64,000 nucleotides of DNA from Sialis fuliginosa (lineage: Eukaryota > Arthropoda > Insecta > Megaloptera > Sialidae). Numbering within the stretch: the first letter of the stretch is position 1; every line of letters begins with the position of its first letter. The translations under genes and the position numbers were made by a program. Below are positions 1 through 11,733 of this stretch, piece after piece. The notes below the pieces were generated by a model. The model made no database searches, was not told the origin of the DNA, and was given only the letters and a program-made list of their open reading frames with translations. The DNA is taken from assembly GCA_961205875.1 (NCBI GenBank), contig OY540822.1, forward strand, positions 14,820,501-14,884,500, given 5' to 3'.

Positions 1-230
1 TATATTAATTAATTAATATTTCATCAATCATATATTGATTAAAAACTATAATAACAAATTTATAGAAATAAACTTGTGTACACTTTATTATCAATAGGAA
101 ACATTTAATGTCCTATGGATTTGAAAGATAATGAAATTTATAGTTTTCTTCTATTTAGGAATATTCTAGAGATAATTTTTTTTTGTTTAAAAAGAGAGTT
201 GTACGATAAACTAATTTAAAGTTGGCACAG

Positions 231-3200
231 GGAGCAGCAGCAAATGGAAATGGTGCATTCCACAGCAAACTGCAGCAACTTCAGCAGCAGGTGCTCCAAC
301 AACAGCTGGAGCAAGCGGTGACAGGCAATGGGCCACAACCTCTGATAGCGGCAAGTATACAACAGCCGATGATACCTCATATGCAGCTGTTGCAGCAGCA
401 CTTGCCAACATCGCCCCAACAGCTGCAGCAGCAAGTGCATCAAGTGCTGCAGCAGACAGGCCACCAACTGAGGTCTATTGCGTCGACGGATCCCGCAGCT
501 GAACTTGTCGGCATGCTGACAGAGCAACAGCGGTGTGCTTTGTTTGACGAGTCCGATAAGGAAAAGCAGGACGTCATCAGAGATCTTAATTCGGTCGATT
601 TGGACACCGCATTCTGTCTTGAAGATGTTGCAAATGGTAATTTTTGTAGAGTTTGATTTTATTTTAAAATAACTCTGTAGTTTCTGACAACAATTAAATA
701 ATGGTAGAATATTTTGCAGCCCTTCCTTCTGATACACCTGTAGAGCCGGACAAACTGCAAGCAGGAAATGGGGCCCATCAAGTTGCTTTCCGTACTCAAC
801 CATTTGATTCTAATCAGATGGTTCTGGAGGAAGCTATATCAGCAATGGCATCTGTACATGCTCCTCCTACGGGAAACCAGCAGACAGATATGACCCGCGT
901 TGAATACTTTGCAGTTCCTACATCTGGTGCTCCTGTTACTGCCCTGCACCATGCTGCTACGGCCGGTCTCCAGTTCCAGTATCACCAGTACCAGTTAACA
1001 GCTGGTATGTGAAAATTTAAATACAATATCTAAATTGAGTAGAATTGTTTAACTAAATGTTAATTTTCTGCCTAAAACACTCTTTAATTCAAGTATATAT
1101 AATAATAATATATAATTATATATATATATAATTGATATAATTGACTTCTGTTGTAGTTAATTACAGTAACTTGTTAAATAGGTTTACAAGTGGCAACATC
1201 TGGTAGCATGCAAATCCAAAACACACCCGGTCTAGACATGGCTGCTGCGACGGCCAGTTCTAGTACAGGTCAACCTCAAATTCAACCACGACCTCAGCAC
1301 TTCAATACCTATATTCAAAACGGCATTCATAAATATCTTGAGTTGGACATGGCTAAACAATCAAAATTATGTAAGTGTAGATCCATAACAGACTAGTTTG
1401 AAGCGTGTTATGAATTAATATTTGAATTAATTTTGAGGTTTTTATTTGTATTTGACATGAATGTTTTCATGTAGTGTGTGTAAGCTTTCTAACACGTATT
1501 GTAACCTGACTTATAGCATGCCCCGTCCAGTGTCAATCTCTGCCACCGTGTTCCTCGGACTGTCCGACGAGTACCCAGAGCTCTCAACAACAGACTGTAG
1601 CCAACTCGGCCAACCAGTTTGTGCCGACTTCGTGCTCGACGCATCAGGTACAGGTAGGGACTCAGACGCAAGGCGCCGGTAGTACGACGGCAACGGACAA
1701 AAAACAAACCAAAGGAACTGACGGAGTCAAGTCCAAGAAGAACAGGTATCAGATGGTTCCGAGGCAGGGTAATAACGCAACAGGGCACGTGCAAAACAAT
1801 TCACAACAGTATCAGAATTCTCAGTCCTACCAAATAGATTCTAGTGCCGGTAAGAATGTGTTCTATTTCTACTGGTAGATGTGGATTTGACTTTACATGC
1901 ACTAGTTGATTGTTTGTATTATTTAAAATTATATTCTGGTTACAGTGGGTCAACAATATCCAGTGGGAACAGCTGGACAGACTTACAGCACGACAGGAAA
2001 CGCAGGAAATCAAGCGGCATACTCTTGTATGGATGTTGATTCTGAAACAGACAGCAACCATGATACGGCTCTGACATTGGCTTGTGCCGGTGGTCATGAA
2101 GAATTAGTGGAGTTGTTATTGTCTCGTGGGGCAGACATAGAACATCGTGATAAGAAAGGTTTTACACCTTTGATTTTGGCAGCGACTGCCGGACATGAAA
2201 AAGTCGTGGAGATTTTATTAAAGCACGGAGCCGATATCGAAGCACAATCTGAGAGAACTAAGGACACTCCTCTTTCGCTTGCATGTTCAGGGGGAAGATA
2301 TGAAGTGAGTATAACTGACTTTAATACAAAGGGCTAAATGTACTAATGTACAAACTTTGTTTTGTCAGGTGGTAGAGTTACTGCTTTCACAAGGAGCGAA
2401 TAAAGAACATCGAAACGTTTCTGATTATACACCTTTAAGTTTGGCTGCATCTGGCGGTTACGTGAATATCATTAAGCTGTTATTAAACCATAATGCTGAA
2501 ATTAATTCTCGTACCGGCAGCAAACTTGGAATATCACCTCTTATGTTAGCTGCAATGAATGGACATACAGGTAAGTGTTTGTAAGAATTTGAATGTTTTT
2601 ATACTGTGTTTACTCAACTTTGTTTGATTTCAGCCGCTGTTAAAATGTTGCTCGACATGGGAAGTGACATTAATGCGCAAATAGAAACTAATCGTAATAC
2701 AGCATTAACCTTAGCATGTTTTCAAGGTCGTCATGAAGTCGTCAGTTTATTGTTAGATAGAAAAGCTAATGTAGAACACCGTGCTAAGGTAATTTATTTT
2801 AAAATTGGTGCATCTAACTCATTGCTATCATTTTAATTACATTATCATCAATATGCTAATATTTCTCATTGATTTTTCTTGTTAAAACCAATAAATAATA
2901 CTTCTGTTTTCAAACTTTCATGTTGATAGCAATAACAATGCTTGTTTTTAATTTGGCAGACTGGACTTACACCGCTAATGGAAGCAGCTAGTGGAGGTTA
3001 TGTCGACGTTGGCCGAGTGTTACTTGACAAAGGTGCTGACGTGAATGCGACACCCGTTCCCTCATCCCGTGACACAGCTCTAACCATTGCGGCTGACAAA
3101 GGCCACTGTCGGTTTGTAGAGCTTCTGTTGTCACGAGGTGCAGCCGTTGAAGTTAAAAACAAAAAGGGTAATTCACCGCTGTGGTTAGCTGCCAACGGGG

Positions 3201-6200
3201 GTCACTTGAACGTTGTTGAGTTGTTGCACTCTGCAAATGCTGACATAGATTCACAAGATAATCGTAAGGTGTCGTGTCTGATGGCTGCGTTCCGTAAAGG
3301 TCACATCAAAGTGGTTAAATGGATGGTTAACCATGTAACGCAGTTCCCAAGTGACCAAGAAATGATGAGATACATTTCGACAGTCAGTGATAAGGTAAAT
3401 TTAAATTTGATTTTAAGCACACATTATATTTTTACTTTGGGGTCTGTTATATGATTATTGATTTGATTTAGGAATTGCTTGAGAAATGTCAAGAGTGTGT
3501 GAATGTTATTCGGGCAGCCAAAGAAACACAAGCGGCAAAAGCTAACAAGAATGCAACAATCCTTTTGGAAGAGTTAGACATGGAGAAAAATCGCGAAGAA
3601 TCTAAAAAAGCTGCAGCTGCTCGTAGACGTGAACGTAAGAAGAAGAAGAAGTTAGAAAAGAAAGAAGAAAAGCGTAAGTTACATGAAGAAAATAAAAAGA
3701 ATGAATCATATGATGATAAAGATGATAAAAAGTTTGTGAATGAAGAGACTGATAAAAATGATGAAGAAGGTAAATGTTATTTGACAATGTTATATTTCTT
3801 TGCTGTTCTAAATCTTTTATTGTTATTTTTAGATTTAAGCGTAGATAACAGTCCTGCAACCGAATCACCTGTCAGAAATGGAGAAACAATCGATAAAGAA
3901 GAAGGTGACAGTGGTATAGACGCCAATAGTCAAGGGAGTTGTTCTAGTAACGATGTCAAATCTAAAGAGAAACGTAAAGATAAAAAGAAAAAGAAAAACT
4001 CTCCTTCACAATCTTCAAGCAACACGGGCTCAGAAAAAGAAAACATCAGTCAGCCAGAAGCAAAACCTGTTGTAAAAAGTCAAGCAGAAAGTAAAATATC
4101 TGATAAACGTGAAGGTTATTCTGGAGGACAGTCTGAGTCTCCAAGTAAGAGATCTGTACAAGGAGGAAGAAAGAATCATCTGGTATTTGAAGCATCACGT
4201 CATCCTGCTGACAGAGAAGATTTCGAAGCAACTGGAAACGAATTGTATGTTCCGACCGGCAAAGGAAAGAAACTTTACATGTAAGTTTTTTACAATCATC
4301 CATGATCTGAATTTTATTTTGTTTATATGTTTTTGTATTTTATTTTAGTCATTACGAGTATGACAACAACATACCTGTCCATCCGAAAGGTTCTTCTACA
4401 AGCCCAAAACAAACAAGTAAACGTGAAGAAGGGTGGAAGGAAGTTGTAAGAAAATCATCAGTTCAGACTGTTTCTGCCACCGAATCAGGGTAAGTTATAT
4501 GCAAATATAATAACATTTGAATAAAAATCAAAAACATCCTTTATTAATAGAAACAATAACATTAGAACAATAGCCTTAGGTATGTAAAATTAATCATTAA
4601 ATAAATATTTTGGCTTCAAATGAACTATTGTACATCAGTTTGGTTTTGTAAGCTCACAAGTTAATATCAGTAATTTAAATTCTAATTGTTTTAGTTTATT
4701 TATGAATAAATAACATTTTTTTGGTTTTACAGAACAAAGAAGGTATCAGTACCATTAAATGCCATCTCTCGTGTGATTGGAAGGGGCGGTAGTAATATTA
4801 ATGCAATCAGAGGAGCAACAGGAGCTCACATTGAAATTGAGAAACAGAGCAAAGGCCAAGGAGAACGAATCATTACAATAAAGCAAGTATATATATTTAT
4901 AAATTGTATTTTAAGGTATTAACGCTATATATTTTATTTTAGGGGCTCTCTTGAAGCAACTCGGCAAGCACACAGTCTGATTGCAACTTTAATAAAAGAT
5001 CCTGACGTTGACATCTTACAAATGCTCCCAAAGATTAACAAATCAACAATTTCAGCACCTACGTGGGAAAAAACCACAACACCCACTGTATGTATATTTA
5101 GTTTGATTGAATACTTAGGAATCATGAATCATTAATCTAATTCTCTCGTTTCTTTCCAGATGAACAAATCTAAAAGTAATACAAAGGTGGCCAGTAGCAG
5201 CATCGGTAGTTCCAATTCGACTGTGACAGTTCAGTCGAAAGCTTCGAGCTCGAATACAAGCATGACCCCTATAGCACCTCCAAGAACTAACAGTTCTGTT
5301 AAAACTAACACTGTATTTGCTCCTCCTGTTACAAGAACGATTCAGAGACATTTCACTCCTGGTAAGTAGACGAGCAAACATTTTCTGTGAGATACAGGAT
5401 GTCTAATATCTATATTTTATTGTTACAGGTGAAAAAAGAATGGTAGCGGCCCAGGCAGCAAGTAGTGTTTCAAAAACTACCATGTCTTACACTACAGCAA
5501 TTATAGCATCTGGCAAAGGCAATGCTAAAGTTGTGACCAGTTCGTCCGGTCAAACTTTTGCTGCTAAATTGTCTGAAACATCTATAAATCATACCAATCA
5601 ATCAACAGCAAATAAAACAAAGAATGTGCAGGTATGAAATGTAGTCTTAGCATATACTGAACCTTGTTTGCTAATTTAAATTTGATTACAGCCGCCGATG
5701 GGTATCTCGCATCACATACCAACATCTATCTTGCCTCAGACTCCAGTGTCCCAGCACGTGACGACAGCTGCACCTTCACCAAAGCATCGTCCGTTAGTAC
5801 CGACTTCGGTTCCATTTGCCTCTCAGTCTCAGCGACCTGAACAGACTGCTGCCGTCATGGCAGTTCCCTCATTGCAGTCTACACCGGTGGTTAGTCAGCA
5901 ACAAACCGCAACTGCAGCTTCTGCAGCGTCAACTGACTGCCAGTCACAGAATCGTAGCACTCCTCTCGAATATTCACTTTTCAATGATACCTTCACCAAG
6001 GTTCAACAGTCTATGTGGGGAAGAGACAGCAATGATTTCCAAAAATCAGCTGTCAATTTTGCTACTGTGACTGGAAGTGGCATAACTCAAACCAACAACA
6101 TGCCTAAGTTTATTGATAATGATACACCACAGGTAAATATACCAACAACATACCTAAGTTTATTGATAATTATACACCACAGGTAAATATGAATGTATTG

Positions 6201-8347
6201 TATACATTAAATATAATTTCTTATTTATGGTATTGATATAGAGAGTTTCAGAGAAAGATTATTGAAATCACGAGAGTTGATAGAGTTTAATTAAGTAATA
6301 ATTAAAAATTATAGTATTGTTTTATTGAAAGAAAGTGAGTTTATACATGAGGTTGATAATCCTACATATGACATATGACTTTAACTTGTAACAGGTGGAT
6401 GCATCCAAAGCACCAGGCTATCGTGGTGGTACGATGTGCTCACCGGTTTCATCGAAAACGAGCAGTAATAGTACAACTCCTCCAACGATGACCAGTTTCC
6501 AGAATTTCCCTACGTCAGAGACATGTGTGAGTAAACCTACCTCAGCTCCATTACAGGCAACTCCGCACAGTGGCTTGGCGGTGACTAGACCTGTGTCAAG
6601 GCCCTCTGGTCCAACGCAACAGATGGCCAACACTTTGGACGGACTAGATTACTCGAACCGACATTTATTCCAACAGAATGTCTCTCATGGAGACAATCCG
6701 ATAATGTTCAAAACTCCAGGCTCGTCATCGTATGGCAATGATGGAACAAACCTCTTGAAGACTGTTCCTGGGGAAGGAAACCAGAGTCAACAGCATCAGC
6801 AGCACATGATGTTCCATCACCCTATTAACTTCTCTCAACCGCAACCTCAGCAGCCTCCTCAGAACAACCCGACAGTGAGTATGTCTAGGTTGAACCCGAG
6901 AGCGCCAGACTTCTCCAGTTCCCTCCACAGTTTGTCATCAAAGCATAACACCATGCCGATGTACAGTTCCTCCGGGAGCTATCCAGTGCCACCTCCACCA
7001 CCATCCATGCAGAGTTCGACATCGAACTTGATGCTTGGTAGCGGGAACACTGCATACACACTTAATAAATCGATCGGATCATATCCGGCCTTACCTCGAC
7101 CGATGGCTGCTGCTGCTGCTGCTGCACAGACGGCTCCCCGTTGGTCCTTTGCCCCACCACCCCCACATGTCTACCACCCGCCGCAACAAGCAGACTTGAT
7201 GTGCATACAGACTGTAAGTACAATGTATTTGTTAATAACAATAAAATCTATATTAAATAATGTTATTTATTGATGAAGTTTTTTCTAAGATCAATTTAAA
7301 TATTGTACTTATTTTATTTAATATTATATTAATTTAGAGCTAATTACAAATACAATTACTTTTGTGCATATAGGTACTTAATTTACCAAACACAAGTACT
7401 TGTACTTAAATACATTTATTAAAAAATATTTGTACTTGTACCTAAATACATTCAAGTATTATTTGTAAAAGTATGAGTACTTTTTTGTAAAGTACTTATC
7501 ATTGTACTTAATATTTTTTTAGCAATGTACTTGTACTTATATTTTTGTAGATTAACTGTACTTTAAGTGCAATTTTTGAAAAAAGTAATTGTACTTGTAC
7601 TAGTGTAAATTGATTGATCATTGAGTAAGAACTTATTAAATGAATATTTTAGGTGGACAATTTCGGATCTGTCGCTACGGATTACTTCACTGTACTTGAC
7701 AACGGTGGTTTGAGTGTAGTGAACAATTCCCCCTCCATATCTCCCGGTTCACCAGGAGATGGACAAAGGTTGACAGAAGATCGTAAAATACCAAGGCCGA
7801 TTGGAACGGAGCGTGCATGGAAAAATTACAATACCAGTGTGGCTCCTACTACAATTACAACAGGAATGGTAGACAATGATCCCAACGGATGGATGCTTGG
7901 CAACGAAGCCAAAATGGTAATGAGTTCCTGGTCAGGAAACAGTCTGGTAGGAGGAATGGACAGACCCCCTTTGAGACCATACCATTACAACAGGATTGGT
8001 GTGAATGAAATCTCTTCGCTGGAATCACCATTTCAGGTGAGTGTGGGACAGTAAGTGTGTGTGGATGTGAATACTAAGTGCAATGTCTATTGTAGCACGT
8101 GGACAGTCATCAGCAGGCAGCGTTCCAGAACGGTAATGCAACAGCTCTGTCATTAATGCACTCGTTGCAGTACGGAGGAGTGCCGGAGCTGGACGGTGCG
8201 ACGGGCTGGGACGGAGCCCCTCCTGACAAGCCTCCGCATGTAAGTATTGAAACACAATCTACGCTCGCTAATGCCCTTGAATCACTGGTCTATCAATTAC
8301 AGGGCTGGACGAGCGCCACTCCAGCAGCGTCCAAATGGAGCCAGTAG
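231..8347 (+). CDS. mask: mask (ankyrin repeat and KH domain protein), 3' portion, 20 exons
   Basis: Multiple ankyrin repeats single KH domain protein, a large cytoplasmic scaffold; in flies it is a cofactor of Yorkie in Hippo signalling and acts in receptor tyrosine kinase signalling (family knowledge). Exons: 231-636, 720-1004, 1182-1370, 1517-1849, 1946-2304, 2369-2570, 2634-2788, 2960-3394, 3472-3769, 3833-4280, 4349-4489, 4733-4882, 4943-5087, 5160-5361, 5429-5631, 5692-6132, 6395-7213, 7653-8036, 8096-8239, 8303-8347. They join without a frame break into 1927 residues plus stop. Order: Gln-rich segment, ten ankyrin repeats (1946-3394), basic coiled stretch rich in RRRERKKKKK (3472-3769), KH domain with GRGG as its GxxG loop (4733-5087), then a Ser/Thr/Pro/Gln-rich tail with polyproline and polyalanine. 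The N-terminus and the first ankyrin block lie left of the window. The first acceptor (231) is uncertain; 222 also fits. Confidence 0.93.
1946..3394 (+). other. mask: mask second ankyrin block (ten repeats)
   Basis: Four exons encode ten consecutive ankyrin repeats. They are recognisable by the TALTLAC/TPLxLAA turns, the GGHxxVVELLL helices and the GADIEHRD-type loops. The last repeat, with LMAAFRKGHIKVVKWM, is the divergent capping repeat. Mask and ANKHD1 proteins carry two ankyrin clusters, the second of ten repeats just ahead of the KH domain, so this is the second one. Repeats are split by introns at 2305-2368, 2571-2633 and 2789-2959. Confidence 0.92.
4733..5087 (+). other. mask: mask KH domain exons, split by a GC-AG intron
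   Basis: The sequence VPLNAISRVIGRGGSNINAI is a type I KH core with the GxxG RNA-binding loop as GRGG. Translation continues into an exon starting at 4943 (GSLEATRQAHSLI). The two exons only join in frame if the donor is GC at 4883-4884 (AA|GCAAGT) and the acceptor is TTTTAG at 4937-4942. This gives a 60-nt GC-AG intron. Confidence 0.85.
6091..6190 (+). repeat. 50-bp tandem duplication spanning a mask 5' splice site
   Basis: Positions 6091-6140 and 6141-6190 are a direct tandem repeat of 50 bp with two mismatches (g/a at 6102 versus 6152, g/t at 6121 versus 6171). Each unit ends in CACAG|GTAAATAT, so the donor at 6133 is duplicated at 6183. The first donor keeps frame with the next exon (6395). 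The second adds 50 nt and shifts the frame. Confidence 0.95.
7374..7605 (+). repeat. Degenerate GTACTT-rich repeat in a mask intron
   Basis: The intron 7214-7652 holds many copies of GTACTT and TTGTACTT (for example near 7398, 7432, 7480, 7494, 7530, 7558 and 7590). They are spaced irregularly and mixed with the reverse form. This resembles the subterminal repeats of some hAT-like DNA transposons, decayed, but I cannot name the family. Confidence 0.6.
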
Positions 8348-9567
8348 TCGAAGGGACACAGCTTTGATCTTTGTAGTTTAGGAGTCAATGAACGTGTAGT
8401 TTTGAAACAGTGGATCGGCCGCGGACACGTACCATGTACATACGCCACGCAGTTGCTTCGTTGATCGGCTTGACAACATTACTGTTATTCTATTATCTGG
8501 TAGTATTGGAGCAGCGTTGTGGGGATAGGGTTATGTTGATACTTGTGATGAAAGGATATGTTAAGTTTGTTTTAGTTGTATTTCTTTTGGATAAAATATG
8601 ATTTATTATAGGTATTTAGAGTAATTTAGTATCATGTGCAGGAGTTGTACTACTATCTTGCCTTTATGTTTGGAGCGTAACAGTCGACCACACTGCACAT
8701 TTAGCACTTGAAGGGATTTTTGCTACATCCCGACATAGAGGGATTTAATAACCTTATGTAACATTGCTTGTACATGAAGACTTAAAAATATATCTTTATG
8801 CACTGTGGCGCTGTTGTCTTGCTTGCACCTTTGCGCCCGTATCCTTTGTTCCTCGCACGACGCCGATGCGTTTCTGTTTCAGAACGGAGCCGATCAATTC
8901 ATTATATACGCAGTACAGTATATAACGTGACGTATATTTTGTTTGTTACTTACAATTAGATTTTGTTTGGGCCCTTATTTGTGTGGTCACTGACTTTTCA
9001 TTTTATTTGGACACGGAATTTCAATTCTACTGTTTCATTATCTAGTTTTTTTTAAACACTTATTTACTGGTGATTTATTTAATGGGATGAATTTATTGTT
9101 CCCTATAGTAGCCTTTCATAGGCCAATCATATATAACATATATATATGTATATATTTTATATACATACATATATATAATTAATGTATAAATTTTCAACTA
9201 ATTATTTCTTTATATTCATGTTTATTTTTTATTTTTAGAATAAATTTTAAAGGCTGAATGATTATTACACCGCTTGATTATATACATATATATATATACC
9301 TTGTATTTTAGTTTATATTTAAATCTATTATTTTAAACAGACTTTGTTTTTATAAAATCTTTATAAATGTATATATAAAATACATTAAATTTAACAGCAT
9401 AATGAATTTGTTTTTTGTTTCATATTTTACCATGAAAAATGTATTTCTATTGTGAAAATTAATTTAAAAAAATTGTTGTAAAAAATTTTATTGATGAAAA
9501 GTAAACATATTTTACATGATTATTATTTATTTAAATATGTAACAAAATTATTTGTATAATATACAAT
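8348..9567. other. Convergent 3' UTR region between mask and Arp6
   Basis: No coding potential is seen. The first 550 bp have mixed composition and are probably mask 3' UTR. From about 9050 the DNA becomes very AT-rich with TATA/TACA runs. A plus-strand AATAAA at 9239-9244 is a candidate mask poly(A) signal, and the minus-strand AATAAA at 9526-9531 belongs to Arp6. Confidence 0.6.
9526..9531 (-). promoter_or_regulatory. Candidate poly(A) signal of Arp6
   Basis: AATAAA on the minus strand, 37 nt past the Arp6 stop codon. This is the nearest canonical hexamer. Confidence 0.6.
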
Positions 9568-11733
9568 TCATGTCCCTACTTCAAAGTACTCTTCTTTGCT
9601 TTGGAAAGAATACGGAAATGATGGATGATAACTGTACATCGTTCCAGCTTCGTATGCATATGTAACAGGGCTGAAAATAACAAATAATTAACACCAATAC
9701 TCTTCATACATACAGGATGATTTACAATAATGTAAAAAAACTTTAACAGTTTTTTGTCTCTGGAAATTCTAGAGGGACCTACAGCCCTGCAAAAATTATT
9801 AGTTTTTATTTAATATCTGGAGAGCCCATTGTAATGAAGTTACAAAATTTGAAAATTGGATTAATATTAATGAGCGTTGTTGACTTAGTATTAACCAATA
9901 ATTATTTAGCCTAGAGGTGTAAAAATATCCGGGTCTTTCAATTTTTATCTTGCATTTTTTTGTTCTTTATTTATCCCGTGCACCCCGATGCTAAATAATT
10001 TAATAATAATAATATTAAACCAATTATCAAATTTTGTAGTTTTATCACAGTGAGTTCTTCAGATATTAAATAAAAACTAATAATCCTTACAAAGAATTTT
10101 TGGATATATATTCATAAAAAGTTTTTTGTTTAAAATATCATCCTCAATCTAGTGTTAAATTTTTTTTACATTCGTTGCAAATCACAGAACACTTTACTTA
10201 CTTTGGTGCGATTGAAATATTAATATCGTATATTAAATTACGCATTGTGTACAAATCTAATTCAACACGCTCTCTAAAATTAGGAAATGTGGCACAACCT
10301 CCAGTCAGTATAATGTTTTTCAGTAAATGGGGCCTCATCTCTTCTGGACATGCATCAACAGAATCCATTATAGTTTCTACAATACCTTTTTGTTCAATAC
10401 CGATATCAGATGGATGAAACAAAACTTCAGGAATGGTTATTCTTTCATTGTTCAAACGTAAAACTTGTTGATCTAAATCAGCATTATTTGTTTCAATTAA
10501 TTCTCTCATATATCTAAAAAAAATACACAGTATTAATACAAATTAATGAAATATGCCCTCCCCTTAAAATAAAGAATTACTAACCCTCTTTTTATTTGAC
10601 TATAATTAGGCAGAACGTATTCTCTAACAATAGTGTTATTTCCTTTTGAACATGTTGTTTCTAGATCCTTTTTAAAATTCAATGAAACATAGCAGCAGTC
10701 TTCTTTACATTGATTCATTACATGTGTTTCATCCATCACATTTAATTGTCGATAAGAAATCACTTCTTTAAGTTGATTTGTTAATAACTATAGAATAAAT
10801 AGTTATTTGTTAAATAATGTCATACCAAAATAAAGATTTAAATTTCACCTTTCCTCCAACATCAATTCTCCGCACAGCTTCTTTGACTTTTTTTGATTCA
10901 GCGTACGGCACGATATGAGTAAAACTAAAACCCGTATCTACTACTAGAGTACAGAGGTTTTTTAAATTTGCTGAAATAATAAAAATAATTAATTTATATC
11001 TAACATAAAAGTAAAAACCAAATGTACCTTGTTCAACAGAATATTTAAATTCAGATAAATCAGTAGCAGTTAGTTGTAGTAATGATTGACATTCATATTC
11101 TTCAAAAAAAATCTCTTTGGTTGCTTCGTGGATAGATCTAAAATTATTTACTGGTTCTGTTATAAGAATAGGTGTTTCACTGAAGTTAACAAACACATTT
11201 TCTTCACCAAACACATAGTCCCAAACAGTTTTTTGAATATCCCAATTAACTAAGTAACCACGTTGAAATGGAAGCTGATAATAAAGCCCTGATAGATCTG
11301 GGCATTCGTTTATTTGATTACCGATAAATGCTCTCCTTCGTTCAGATTTTACTTTCATTACACTGTTTGGGATCATTCTGAAATCAAAAATACCATTTTC
11401 TAGTAAAATATTTCATATAGGTATATTTCAACGGATCAAATTTTCTGAAGGTGAAATCAGTAAATTTTAACTTACATAGGTTCGGTTTGATCAACATAAC
11501 CAACTTTAATCGTATGAGCTCCATTGTCAATTACTAATATTTGTGAATATTGTGATTCCACTGAAATATAAAACAAATTTGTTATATTCTTAAATACGGT
11601 GAAACACAATTATTTGTTATTAACTAATTAACCTACAAGATCTTCCAGACTCTTGAGATGATATACTTCGTACTCTTTTTCTTCTAGCATTCGTATTTGA
11701 ATTATTTGCACATTTTCGTTTAGGTAAAACCAT
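9568..11733 (-). CDS. Arp6: Actin-related protein 6 (Arp6), seven exons
   Basis: Nuclear actin-related protein. The family is a subunit of SWR1/SRCAP-type complexes that deposit H2A.Z, and in flies it associates with HP1. Minus-strand exons: 11637-11733, 11476-11560, 11028-11377, 10849-10970, 10585-10787, 10202-10513, 9568-9670; 1272 nt, 423 residues. The actin fold opens with LVIDNGAHTIKVGY (phosphate loop 1). It continues with KSERRRAFIGNQ, the Arp6-typical FQRGYLVNWDIQKTVWDYVF, a second phosphate loop VVDTGFSFTHIVP, VGGKLLTNQLKEVISYRQLN and NIILTGGCATFPNFRERV, and ends in SKEEYFEVGT, close to other Arp6 C-termini. The start chosen at 11733 gives about 34 Arg/Lys/Ser-rich residues before the fold. 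Exon 1 joins exon 2 in phase, but this extension is not typical of the family, so the start is less certain than the rest. Confidence 0.93.
9714..10146. mobile_element. Foldback (MITE-like) element in the last Arp6 intron
   Basis: The two halves are imperfect inverted repeats. The left arm starts AGGATGATTTACA and runs through ATTAGTTTTTATTTAA; the right arm carries the reverse complements (ATTAAATAAAAACTAAT near 10065, ATCATCCT at the end). Arms extend over about 180 bp with several differences. No open reading frame inside. Family unknown. Confidence 0.7.

Noticed and set aside
1489..1794. Minus-strand open frame of 101 codons inside mask
   Set aside because: Antisense shadow of the mask exon 1517-1849.
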